From the NCBI GenBank assembly GCA_963971225.1, contig OZ020269.1:83862450-83926449 (forward strand): a stretch of DNA of 64,000 nucleotides. Direction: 5' to 3'. Position numbers and translations under genes: made by a program. This document shows, piece after piece, positions 47,940 to 58,819 of the stretch (position 1 is the stretch's first letter; every line of letters starts with the position of its first letter). A model generated the notes under the pieces. It worked only from the letters and a program-made list of their open reading frames with translations, was not told the DNA's origin and ran no database searches. Source of the DNA: Melieria omissa. Its lineage: Eukaryota; Arthropoda; Insecta; Diptera; Ulidiidae.

Positions 47940-49885
47940 AGAGTCATGACACTTGTAACCGCTCATTGCAGCGCTTTGAATAGTCTGATTACTGGCGATG
48001 AGCTACTTTTACTTGCGTAAATTGCAAGTAGATCGCTCCATGTGGGTTAGGTGGCTTACTTACCATTGTTCTGTGTATTTCTCGCGTTCTCCTTCCAAAC
48101 TCATTCTTCTTGCTACCAGCCACAGTTCCTGCCGCATGGCATTTACTTAAGCTTCCTGCATTTTCGCTTGCTGGCACAGTTAGTTTCTCTACTTTCCTGT
48201 TCCTTTCCCTCCTTCCTCCTTAGGACTTTAATAGCCTTCGAAACAAAGCCAAAGCGGGCCAACAAGTTTTTTTTAGTTGGTCTTCTCTTTTCTAGTTTCT
48301 CCAGTAAACTTTGAAATGTTTCTTGGAATCGATTAAATAGTCCAGACCACCGCACGGCTATGTGAGGATATTTAAATCGTTGTGGCATCGTTTGTGTGGC
48401 AGCAGGCAGCTGCTTCTTTCTACTGCTGAAACCAGCTGAAGAAAAATTTCATTTAATTTCGTTTCATTTTGTGCGGTTCAGGATGTGTGGCAATTTGCAT
48501 TTCCGTATTTCCGCTTAAAGGCGTTTTGTTGTGCTGCCTATTGCTGTTGTTGTTGTTTTTGTGCCTGTTGTGCCTATTTAAGTGTGTCGAAATTAATGGG
48601 AATGTGGTGCCACGCATACACCACACCACCATTGCACCACCTCACACTTCCGTTCGCTTTCGTACGCTCAATAATTCAAGTCTTATTTGATCAGCTCTTC
48701 AGATTCAGTAAGAACAGCGTCAAATCTTCAGCGTCATCACGACTTGCGCAAATTTCTGCAAATGAAATGAGTATGAATTTTAGAATAGTCGATTGTTTCT
48801 GATTGTTGTTGCTGTCCTGAGTGCGTGTCATGAATTGCCAGAAGTGGAGAAATTGGGTTTTCGGTGCGTACGAGCGTGTGAGCCAAGTTGCCGCTTTGTG
48901 TGATTGAGCGCATGTGCGCAAATGTCCTGTGGTCTTGTGTGTGCATGTGTGTGTGTACGAAAGATATTTTCCTTACACACTATTGAACAATTGAGTGAAA
49001 AGCAAGGTTTCCAGTTTGAATTCAGCACGCAATGCGTGCTTGAAATTCAGCAAACACATTGCTGATGAGTGGCAATGTGGTGAAACATTTTGAGCCATTT
49101 GCGTGATTTAATTAATTGAATGTGCTTTAAGATTTTGTTTATTTAAAAAACTAAGCACATAACAAGTTGGTATCCACTTGTCAAGGTGTGCAAGCTTACA
49201 AGTTTATTGTTAAGTTACAAAGTTTTATATTAACAGCAACATTTTTGCACCCGAACTCGCACTACGCACTCGACGGCGGTTCAACTAACACTCCCCTCCC
49301 TCGTCACTTGACACACTTGGTGCGAGAAGATTGTGCTTAAAAGTCGTAAAAGAGTCACAGTAGATTTGAAAGATACATCTTAGCCAGTAAGTTCGTTAGA
49401 CTGTAAATCTAGGCGGTAAGAGTTCCAAGTACGACCAGCAAAATCGTTCGCATTTGTAGATGAAGCCGAGGTGTTGGGTGCTCCTCCAAACGAAACACGG
49501 ATGGCTAAAAAGTTTAAGATAAACTTTATTGATTTATTGAATTATCCTCTTTTACATGATAACTTAGGTTTACCGACCGACCCCCGCTGTGCGTGGTTTT
49601 AATTGTTTTTTGTTCCCAATCGTAACGCCGAGTTTTCCCCCTTATTCCCAGTTTTCGGGGTTGTCAACACTATAGACAGAATCAGGTGGCAACAAGGTTG
49701 ATAGAAAACAAGGTTACGACATCAATGACAGGAAATTTGAAGTTTTCACCAGTGACGTAGTACGAATTATTTCAAATTGTCAAGGAACAGTGGGACGAGT
49801 ACGACCTTTTACAAAATTAATATTTCCAAAAAAAAAAGATTATATGAACTGCATATGAAGTTATTTATTTCGTTTCATTGTATTT
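47940..49885. other. Non-coding stretch, no gene seen
   Basis: It contains a TTG run at 48545-48557, a GT run at 48935-48954 and a near-perfect palindrome AGCACGCA-A-TGCGTGCT at 49024-49040. No domain appears in any frame. Confidence 0.5.
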
Positions 49886-49891
49886 AATATA

Positions 49892-50138
49892 TCTGTGGCC
49901 GTAAGGAATAACGGCCAAAGTCGATTTTATGAAGCTTTCAGGAGAGCACTTTTAATTTTTGATTTTTCTTTAGCTTTAATCAGATAAATTTTAGATTTCT
50001 GGGCGTAAAACATTCATTTTATAAGCAAAAGCCATAGAATTTTGTGTAGTACTACATTTGAATACGACGAATGCAATGGTGGTAATAACTCAATGTTGTC
50101 CTAACTCGACTTTGGCTGTTATTCCTTACGGCCACAGA
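49892..50138. mobile_element. Tc1/mariner-type MITE (247 bp)
   Basis: Inverted repeats of about 33 bases (49892-49924 and 50106-50138) begin TCTGTGGCCGTAAGGAATAA and agree except for one base. Each is flanked by TATA, so TA is the likely target duplication (49890-49891 and 50139-50140). The inner 180 bases are AT-rich and non-coding. The TA flank suggests a Tc1/mariner source, but the flanking TATA makes the exact end uncertain by two bases. Confidence 0.87.
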
Positions 50139-50144
50139 TATACA

Positions 50145-51380
50145 CATAAATACTCAGTTATCAATTGTTGAAAGTGATTTAGATAGAAGTTAGGCAAATT
50201 TGGCTTCTCTGTGTTACCAATATAACACTCTTGCTATTCAATAAAATTATTATATATATTTATATTATTCAAAATACTATTTTTCAATATTTTATATCAA
50301 TTCATACTTTAATAACTTCATCAATATTATTTTTAAAATTAAAAACTATCAGGTTTTCTGTAAATGATTCCCATTTTAACTTGGAAAATAGTCCTCCTCA
50401 TCGCATTCTTATAGTAATGAAATTCATACTATAGCGTCCACAAAAGTTCCAAAATACGTCTTTTGAGAACCTCAATAAAATGCAGAGCGTGTGGATCTGC
50501 GGATTACTCAAAATTTGTAAAAATCGTATTAAATATTAACAACGCAACATATGGCACAACAATCACGAATATTTAAATTCACAAATTACTCATATGCTTT
50601 TTTTGTATTATTTTGCCGACATTGGCCCACTGCACACTTCATTGTTTACGTTTTGTTTTCTATCAAAAACTCATTACAATTGTTGCAAACCGTTTTCACG
50701 AAAACGTTCACTATTGCATTTTGTATTATTTCAAAGATTCCACACCGTGTTGGTCAAATTTTCGCGTTAAAAATAGTAACAAAATTCAAAAAATGCCGTT
50801 GGCCAATCAAATTTTTCATAACAAATGAAAATAATTTTAAGGCCCAATTGACATAGGATTCAAATTTAATTTTTATTTTTTTTTCAACATGAGGAAAAAT
50901 ACAAGGAGAAGCAAGATTTTATTTTAGCAAAAGTCTGCACATGTCATTGTAGAATTGGCAGAAATTGATTCAACTGTAAAAAAATATGTGTATAAACGTG
51001 TTTTCAGTCTTAAAAAGGAATATACGCACGAATAATACAAATAAAATATTGCACTCTAAAATGGTCACCTTATAATTTTTCACCAGTGACGTCATCAGCC
51101 GGATGTCGTAATCTTTATTTTATCATTCTTGGGTGGCAATCTACTTGATGCCAGGCCCAAACTTCAAGTTCGATTTACAAGAAACTCCCAACTAAGCTTC
51201 CCATCCTATCCTATCCTAAGTCATTATCGATAGGTTCGGCCCAACGTTGTCCTCATCGAACTCAATTTACTTATGTCTCATATTGGCCAAAGCTGGCAGC
51301 TTCCTTCAGACGGTCCAATTAGCAGTACAGTTCCGAATTAAGACTCATAGTAGATGATTCTATGCTCATCTTCTGATGCC
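50145..51380. other. Non-coding stretch, no gene seen
   Basis: The frames at 50231-50434 and 50551-50856 are AT-rich without a domain. A TTTTCACCAGTGACGT word occurs at about 49745 and 51077 in the same orientation, with no further match between the two places. Confidence 0.45.
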
Positions 51381-51389
51381 ACCAAAACG

Positions 51390-51735
51390 TGGTTGCCGAC
51401 TCGGCAATCATTTGTGCCGATTCATCAAGATTTGACCACAACCACAAATTTGTGTGTCACCAGTCATTATCCGGTTCAGCTCGATTTTCGTCGATTTTGT
51501 TGCGATTCGCAAATGAAAATACGATCCATGGCACTAAAAAATCGAGCTTCTTTTTGTATTCAGTCCTATTCAAGTGGTTCCATATAGTTTTCTGTACAAT
51601 GTTTAGCTTCTGAGCAATCAATACATTGTATACATGATGTTCTTTCTCGACAATTTCCTTGATTTGAACAACATTTTCCATAATTGGCCTTCCAAAGTGT
51701 TGTGAACGAAATCGACGAAACCAAAATTGCGCCAT
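51390..51735 (-). pseudogene. Mariner transposase N-terminal fragment
   Basis: The minus-strand frame 51735 down to 51457 reads FWFRRFRSQHF, GRPIMENVVQIKEIVEKEHH, AQKLNI and KTIWNHLN, then YKKKLD, the DNA-binding half of a mariner transposase. After a break comes a short GD-type stretch near 51430. The catalytic half is missing and no inverted repeats were found. It belongs to the same broad lineage as the decayed copy at 12640, sharing IWNHLN and the EIVE-RHV block. Confidence 0.8.
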
Positions 51736-51739
51736 GGTG

Positions 51740-54335
51740 TCCTCTTTAAGCCACGCTTAACAGGAAATTACAAAACTGTCTGAGAAGATTTTTTTGTACA
51801 AAGTCTTTTCACCATCATAGCCTATTCCAATAGCACTTATACAACGCAAGATACACATTTCCGAAGCATTCTATCGAAAAAATAATTGATTCCTTTTCAC
51901 TAAACCATTTATATTAGTACTTCGCTCTGATCGCTCTAGCATTTTAAATGTTTCTATAAAATATTTACGTGCTTGAATTGCTTCACAAATTGTGCTGTGC
52001 CTAATAGAGCAAAGCATGTATACACATAGGTATCGTAGCAACAAATCGCCTTAAACCAAACAAAGGCAGCCGGAAGTAGCCCTACTCTCCATCAGCTACT
52101 TTGCATATTCGTACATATCCGGCAATTTTAAAGCAATATTTCGTCTAAATGCTGCAGTTAAGATTTTCGGTCAGCCACACATTTATCACATTGAAATCGT
52201 GTCCCTTGTACTTTAGCATAGCATGTTTTCAACTCTGATTTTATACCAATTACGACCCACACTGTTGCAAGTTCATAACGCTTCTACTCAGTGATAAAAA
52301 GAATCAGCAAACCTTTGGTCTTGCCAGACCTAAATTATATGAAGCTTACGACAACACTAAAGGCGCTAAAGTAGTACTCGGCCTAGTAAACAAAATGTGA
52401 TTCTAGCGACTCTCTTGCCACTCTACTCGGTCACTGACTCAATCAACAACTCGTCTTACTGTTTAGACGAAACGAGTACTCGTCCGAGTTGCTGTCTCGT
52501 CACTCTACTTGTTACATGTAATCAAGCCTTAAGTTTTAGAGACTCTCACCGTTTATTTTGAAATATTGAACCCCAAAGTGAAAGCAAAATTTTGCAAAAT
52601 ATTTGTACACAATTTTTTTTTCAACGTTGTAAGAGCCAACTTTAAGAGCTCATAACTCCTGTGTTGTTCAAAAGTTTTTCTTAAAACTAAGATTTTAACT
52701 TAATTGAAGTATTTCCAACAAAACCTCATACTCTGATTTGTGTGCTTATTAAATTAAATGTTGGCATTTTTGTCACTTTTCGCAACACTGTGCACCCTGG
52801 TGTCGCTCAAGTCTTGTCTCCTGCTGCACAAAAGCGAAAACCCCACCACTCATTGAAGTCGACTTGAGTTTCTCAGCTCTGTAATGGATTTCCTTTATCG
52901 CTTGGCGATTGCAAAGATAAATTAAAGGCGACACACTTTATTTGTGCAATTTTACATTGAGAGAGGAATTCGCTCGCCACCAGAGGCCATTTAAGTGTCA
53001 GAATGACAAGTGGAACGACATCAATGAGCGCCAAGTAATTACACTCAATTTACGTGCTTGTCGCTGTCAGCGCTGCGGCTGCTGTCGTCACGAACGGGAA
53101 AGGGCACTTATTGTTGATTAAATTAATTAAACTTTAAGTGGATGGGTTGTTTGTTTTTCGCCTGCGGATTGCAAATTGAAATGCGTTGGCTGATGTTTTT
53201 GATTCTCCTGTCAGCCGCTCTGAAAATTGAAATTTGTTTATCAAACGACTTCAGCTTATTCGACATATTTTCCAATGGCTTTTCCTTTCGACTTGTCTGC
53301 AGGCGTTTTTCTCTCTTGATTTTCTTAATCGCTCCAAGTCTACTTTTGCATGTCTGTTTGCTTCATTAGAGAGTCAATCAATTCGCGCGTTCTGCACACA
53401 CAATCCAACATATCTGCAACCAAAGCAATCTACCAATGGCAAAAAGCCGTCTTTGACGCTTCGAAAATTCTTCATTTAATTATCCTTGTTAGGCGTCCCT
53501 TTGCCAATCGAATCACGCTCAAGATTTTGAATTTGAAATTTGGATTGTTGTTGGTTTGCTGCTTATGTAGGTGTAGGATTTAAGATTTGTCAGCTGCGCA
53601 CGTACGTTCCGAACATGTGGCGGCCTGCTGCAGCCAGACATTTCTTTATGGCAAATTATCGTTGCCATTTATCTTTGTTGTTGGCTTCTGTTGTCTGATG
53701 CGCCTTCATTTGATTTGATTTGTTCTGCGTTGCGTTGCGCATTGTGACATTGGAATTTTACCCAAATCAAGCAATGTCATCAATACTTCAATTTGGGGTT
53801 TGCCTTTTTTTCGGTGGCTGCGCCACGAACGCTGATTTTTTGGTCATTTGAAAAGAGTTCAATTAATTTGTGCGAAAGTAATGATTTTGTATTTTTTCCT
53901 TTATAAATTATAAGGACTCATTTGTCAGGGCGACTTTCTCCTCAGTCTTTGTTGATGGGTGCCGTCCTTAAGAGGATTTACGGCCGCAGCTGTGCTTTGA
54001 CATCAAAAGTTACTCATACGCCACACTGTCTGCATTGAATCGTGCAATGTTTCCTCGCGAATAAATCAAATTAATGTTGCATTTTCCGCAGTCAAAGTGC
54101 GTGCGTGTGTTGGCCACTTTGCAGTTCAATGTTGTCTTAATGGCGGTTGTAATTTTTTGGCATCATTCTTTTTCCTTTCTTCCTAGAAAAAAATAATTTT
54201 TTGTTTTGTTCTGTTTGCTGTCATTTGCTGGCCTTTTATTAATGGAATTAAAATTTCTTTTGTGCCTCTTTTTTAAGGAGATTAATGTTAAATGTGTTTA
54301 AAGAATGGTTTACTGTTGTTTGAATATTTTCAAAG
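51740..54335. other. Non-coding stretch, no gene seen
   Basis: Nothing is recognised except TACTCG/GAGTACTCG words at 52375-52520. The frames at 53142-53583 have no domain. One GGCGTATGAGTAA-type word lies at 54010-54022. Confidence 0.5.
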
Positions 54336-54463
54336 AATATTTTTTTTGTTTCACAAAAATTCAATTCAGTTCAATTTTAAAAGTTAGAAATTATTAAAAG
54401 TTCAGTTCATAGGTTTATTATTATTAAAAATTAATGAAACAAAATCTTACAACCATAACATAT

Positions 54464-54865
54464 TGTAACGATGAGGCACTCTGTGCTGTGCTATGCATGA
54501 ATGCTTTTCCGAGCATACTTTTAGGCATGCACTTTGGAGTACGGCCGATTGGCTATAATTCCGATATGGCAAGGATTGTTCGCGAAGGTGATGAGCTGTG
54601 CTAGAGCAATCGAGATCGAGAGTACAACTAGAATGTGCAAAAAACATCGGCGCGATAAGAAAACAAGTATAAAAAGCAGCACTGAGCAGCGCAGAGGGGG
54701 GAGTCTTAGTTGAATAAGCAAAGTGGTAACAAGTGTTATCTACAAGCAAAGTGTAAATCTGTAAATAAAGTGATTGTTGGTTTCTGACTGCGTTTTGCGC
54801 TGAGTGAAGTGGTTTTATTTTCAAGCACAATCCAAAACGAACTTAGAGAAGTCATTTTCGTAACA
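54464..54865 (+). mobile_element. Solo LTR, family A, copy 3 (402 bp)
   Basis: It starts TGTAACGATGAGG and ends TTTTCGTAACA, an inverted terminal match, and is flanked by ATAT on both sides (54460-54463 and 54866-54869). A TATA box, TATAAAAA, lies at 54668-54675 and a polyadenylation signal, AATAAA, at 54764-54769, so U3, R and U5 can be placed. No internal region is present. Four-base duplications fit Ty3/gypsy-type elements; the exact family is unknown to me. Confidence 0.92.
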
Positions 54866-55344
54866 ATATGTTGAAGCATTTTTCGATTCGAAATTCAATT
54901 CAATTAAACTAGATTCAATTCACAATTCACTTGAATTCAATTCAATTAATAAAATTAAAGAAATACAATTTTCCAACAATAACATATTTTAAGCATTTTT
55001 TAATGCCATTAAACTAAATCCAATCCAATTAATAAAATAAAGAAACTAAATTTTTCAACAACAACATATTTTGAGAAATTTTTCAATTCAAAATTAAATT
55101 CAATTAAACTAAATTCAATTCATAAAATTGAATAAAAACATTCAAAATTCAATTCAATTAAACTAAATTCAAGTCAATTAAACTAAGATAAATTCAATTA
55201 ATGAAATTGGAGAAAACAATTTTTCAAGAATAACATATTTTGAGGCATTTTTCGATTCAAAATTCAATTGTATCAAACTAGATTTAGTTTAACTAATAAA
55301 ATTAAGGAAACATTTTTGAACATTAAAATTTTTTGAGCCATTTT

Positions 55345-55370
55345 TTAACCCTTTCAGTCACAATGTCCAA
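55345..55370. repeat. piggyBac-type end, copy of the 13.58-kb end
   Basis: TTAACCCTTTCAGTCACAAT and the next six bases are identical to 13577-13602. The match then stops and the AATTCAATT array resumes within about 30 bases, so only one end is left. Confidence 0.4.
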
Positions 55371-55674
55371 CAGTTTTCCAACAACTACTTGTTTTAAGGC
55401 ATTTCTCAATTCAAAATTCAATTCAATTGAACTAACTTCAAATCAATTAAACTAAATTCAAATCAATGAATGAAATTGGAGAACACAATTTTTCAAAAAT
55501 AACATATTTTGATATTTTAATAACATTTTTTAATAATAACATATTTCGAGGCATTTTTCAATAAAAAATTCATTTAAATTGAACTAAATTCAATTCAATT
55601 AATAAAATTAGGGAAAAATTTTTCAACAATGACATATTCCAAAGCATTTTTACATTCTGTAACAGTATTTTAAA

Positions 55675-58025
55675 AAAAATTGTGTACTTATTTTTAACTT
55701 TTTCAACGCAAAACTTTTGTTACGAAATATCACAGATTTTAAGGCTCTATCGTCACATTCCATCAACTGCTTCTTCTCAACTCGTCCCTCCGGCACAGCA
55801 TGTGACTCAAAATTAATATCACTCATACGCCATGTAGTCCCCACCGCTGCCATGTTACAGCTTTTCGCTTGAAGAGTTTTAACATCGCATCTTAAAACGC
55901 ATTTCGCCTCCAGCTAAATTAAACAGTAAATATTGCACACAACTCACCACAAAATTACGGAATTGCAATTTAATGTTGGCGGCAACATCACCACTGATAC
56001 CGGCAGCAGTGTTGCCAGTGTTGGAGCACAGTCGACGCTACATCAACCATTACATCTTCATTTCACGCCAGCATGTCAAATACAAAAACGAGAGTCTCTG
56101 TGTGTGTGTGTGTGCGTGAGTGCTCGTGAGTGGGTATGTGTTGATGTATGTTGGTCGCCTGATGGATGGTTGCCTGAATGGGCGTGTAATGTGCACCTTA
56201 AGCCCCTGTCGCTGTACGATGTTGCTGTCGCTTTTGCGCCGCTTTTGCTGTTTGTCATTAAATCACTTGAGCGTTTTCGAGTGTCATTTGGCTAATTTGA
56301 TGCGAGCAGTATGGGAAGAGCGCGTGAGCAAAAATGATTGCTCCATCTTTGCTTATGATGTTGTGTGTGTGTGTTGGTGTGTGCGCTCGGCGTGTGTGTG
56401 CGACATTTAAAAAAGTCAACCAAATGGCAACACACACGGAGACGCCTGTCGCCTGTCGCGTTCCCTTTACAAATACATGTTCCAAAGGACGACTGTCGGG
56501 ACTGGGTATTTAGTTGCCGATGGCAGCAGCAGCGACAAGAATTAGGCGCTGTGTACTTGTAACTTTAGCAGTCAAAATCACAAAATGCTGAAAAATGTTG
56601 AATGCGAATGTGTGCCAGCGGCGCCGCCCACTGTCAGTGCCACGCCGTGTTTATGCGGCTGCACTTCCCTCGCTGCGTGACCCATTAGCGTTTGTTGCCC
56701 TACGCGTTGCCTTCTCATCTCGACTAAATTTTAATGAGAATTGGAACGTAGAGAGAGAGGGAGGGTGGCGTGTGTGTTAATGTTAATGACGACAGAGAGA
56801 GAAGAAGGCTGAAGAAACGAGTGTTAGGGCGGAAGTAAGCGTTGTGTGTTTACCTTATACTGGGGGGCTGTTGCTGTTGTTGTTGTTTTTGGTATTGTTG
56901 TTTATGATTTTGTTTGTACTAGTTGTTGTTGTTATTATTATTATTATCTACTTTGCGCTGATGTTTATGACGCATTTTGCTGACTTGTTAATGGCACTAA
57001 ACGGCAGCAGTTTTAATAACAAAAACAACAACAACAGCACTACCTACACATTGTCAACTACACAACCTGTACAGGCATTCACCTTTAACTATAATCACAA
57101 CAACGGCGCGTTTTAATGCAGTGACGTGGAAGCTGCGGCATTAGGTGTGCGCTCATGCAATTTTCTGTGTCCGTCTGACAATGCGGTTGCTTGCTGCATT
57201 TTGGCTGTACACATTATACATTTACATACATGCATGTGTACTTGTATATGTGTGTACATGGTGTGCGCGCATATTTTATGTGCCTCTTCCGACCTCTAAC
57301 TTTATCTATTATGTTGCTGCCACGAGCAAAAGTTCACCCATCCACGCTGTTAACACTCATCAGTGCTCTTATCTGCCACCAGCCAAAGCTGGATGGGTGT
57401 GTGTGTGGGGGGTCTCTGTTTGGCTGAAGTCAACATTCGCAAATGGCAGCCACCTGCACATTGGTAACAGCCGCACCAGCAGCCAGTGGCAGTCGGTGCC
57501 ACACGTCGCAAAGTGCTCACACTCAACGCTGCCTCGGGTAGGCGGCAGTGGCACACATTCACATTCCCATATATATAAACATTTGCCTGCACACGCACAC
57601 ACACACTGATATCTGACAGTAGCAGCTTGCAAGCCACAGTTGCTCGCTTAAGGGGCGATCCTGTTTTAATGCATGGAAGCAATGTTTTCTAAAGTATATA
57701 AACTTTTTCGTTTTAGTAAAAGAAATGCCGCCTTGTTTTTCTACGGCTGTTAGGTAGGTAGTAGGTTAGGTAAATGTGTTTAGCAACTAAACGTTTAAAA
57801 AATGTTGTTGTTGAACCTGACATCTACTTGAGGTCGTCCCTTTTTCTGTCATATTTATTTAGTCTTTGTTGTGCTTTAATGTATTTTTTTATACTTTGAA
57901 TTCAACTAATTTGTTTTCGCTTTTGTTACATTTGTTAAATATTACAAAGATTATCGCCAGAAGAGATAGTAATCACAATAACCGTCTCACAATCAACGCT
58001 TAACGCATAACTTTTGAAGGTGTTG
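55675..58025. other. Non-coding stretch, no gene seen
   Basis: It contains GT runs at 56099-56116 and 56360-56400, TTG runs at 56872-56886 and a CA run at 57588-57606. The GC-richer frames at 55933-56295 and 57145-57609 have no domain. A motif copy lies at 55815-55831. Confidence 0.5.
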
Positions 58026-58029
58026 AAAT

Positions 58030-58815
58030 ATTGAAAAGTTAGTATGATTCGTGATTGAACTGTCTCGTTTAGAGTGTAAAACTATTAAAGGGATGAAAGT
58101 GTCCCGAATGTGCAAGGAACGTAATACTTGCGAAACAGGGAAGCACATTCTCTGCCTCTGTACCGGTTTTTCAAAACTACAGTTGACAACCCTGAGTGCT
58201 TACGAGATTATAGGACTTGACGAGGATTCGTCACTATGACCGAAGACGCTGCTCAGATTAAAAGGCTGCCTGTTCTAATGAATCATTTCTACTACTCATA
58301 AGCGGAAATCCATATTGTAACGATGAGGCTCCCTGTTGCTGTGCTATGTCTGAATGCTTTTACGGGCATACTTTTAGGAATGCACTTTGGAGTACGCCCG
58401 GCTTGCTATAATCTAGATATGGCAAGCATGGCTCGTGATGGTAATGGGATGTGCGGGAATGATCGATAGATAGTCCGATTGGAATGTGCGAGAACAGTCG
58501 GCGCGGTAGGCAGACAAGTATAAAAGGCAGCCGTGTAAGGAGCAGAGGGACAGTCTTATTAGAGCAAGTAAAGATGAACCATGGAATAGTCCTATAAGTA
58601 GTAGGAAGTATAAACAGTGTAAATTTGTGAATAAAGTGATTGCTGGTTTGAATTGCGCTTTGCGTTGAGTAATTGAAGTGTGTTTTATTTTTCTAGCACA
58701 ATCCAGAGAGACGAATAAGCTTAAAGAACAAATTTTCGTATTAATATGATATCGCTAAGGACCCAATAAGAGGTCTATGTGTGGCCAACATGGCCAGCAA
58801 AGTTCTACTTATCTA
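58030..58815 (+). pseudogene. LINE 3'-end remnant split by a solo LTR
   Basis: The frame 58051-58239 contains CKERNTCETGKHILCLCTGF followed by LTTLSAYEI, a Cys/His-finger-type C-terminus as in R1/Jockey-like LINEs. The sequence continues to 58311, is interrupted by the LTR at 58316-58743, and resumes at 58748 with GCTAAGGACCCAATAAG and GGTCTATGTGTGGCCAAC, the usual non-coding tail. The 5' part of the LINE is missing. Confidence 0.65.
58316..58743 (+). mobile_element. Solo LTR, family A, copy 4 (428 bp)
   Basis: It starts TGTAACGATGAGG and ends TTCGTATTA, a changed CGTAACA end. It is flanked by ATAT (58312-58315 and 58744-58747). TATAAAAG lies near 58519 and AATAAA near 58630. It is somewhat longer than copy 3 because of extra bases in the R/U5 region. 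It sits inside a LINE 3' end. Confidence 0.9.
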
Positions 58816-58819
58816 CTGA

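Larger units (their letters stand above)
54340..55670. repeat. AATTCAATT-type tandem array, about 90-bp unit
   Basis: The unit contains TTTTTCAACAATAACATAT, TTTGAGGCATTTTTC, AATTCAAAATTCAATTCAAT and TAATAAAATTAAGG. It is repeated about ten times with much divergence. The solo LTR at 54464 has entered the first recognisable unit, within AACATAT. A TTAACCCTTTCAGTCACAAT segment interrupts the array at 55345. Confidence 0.8.

Noticed and set aside
49380..49440. tRNA-like stretch with GACTGTAAATCTA
   Set aside because: No acceptor stem, A box or B box of a tRNA gene can be drawn.
49745..51092. TTTTCACCAGTGACGT repeated in direct orientation as possible LTR pair
   Set aside because: Similarity does not extend beyond about 16 bases at either place.
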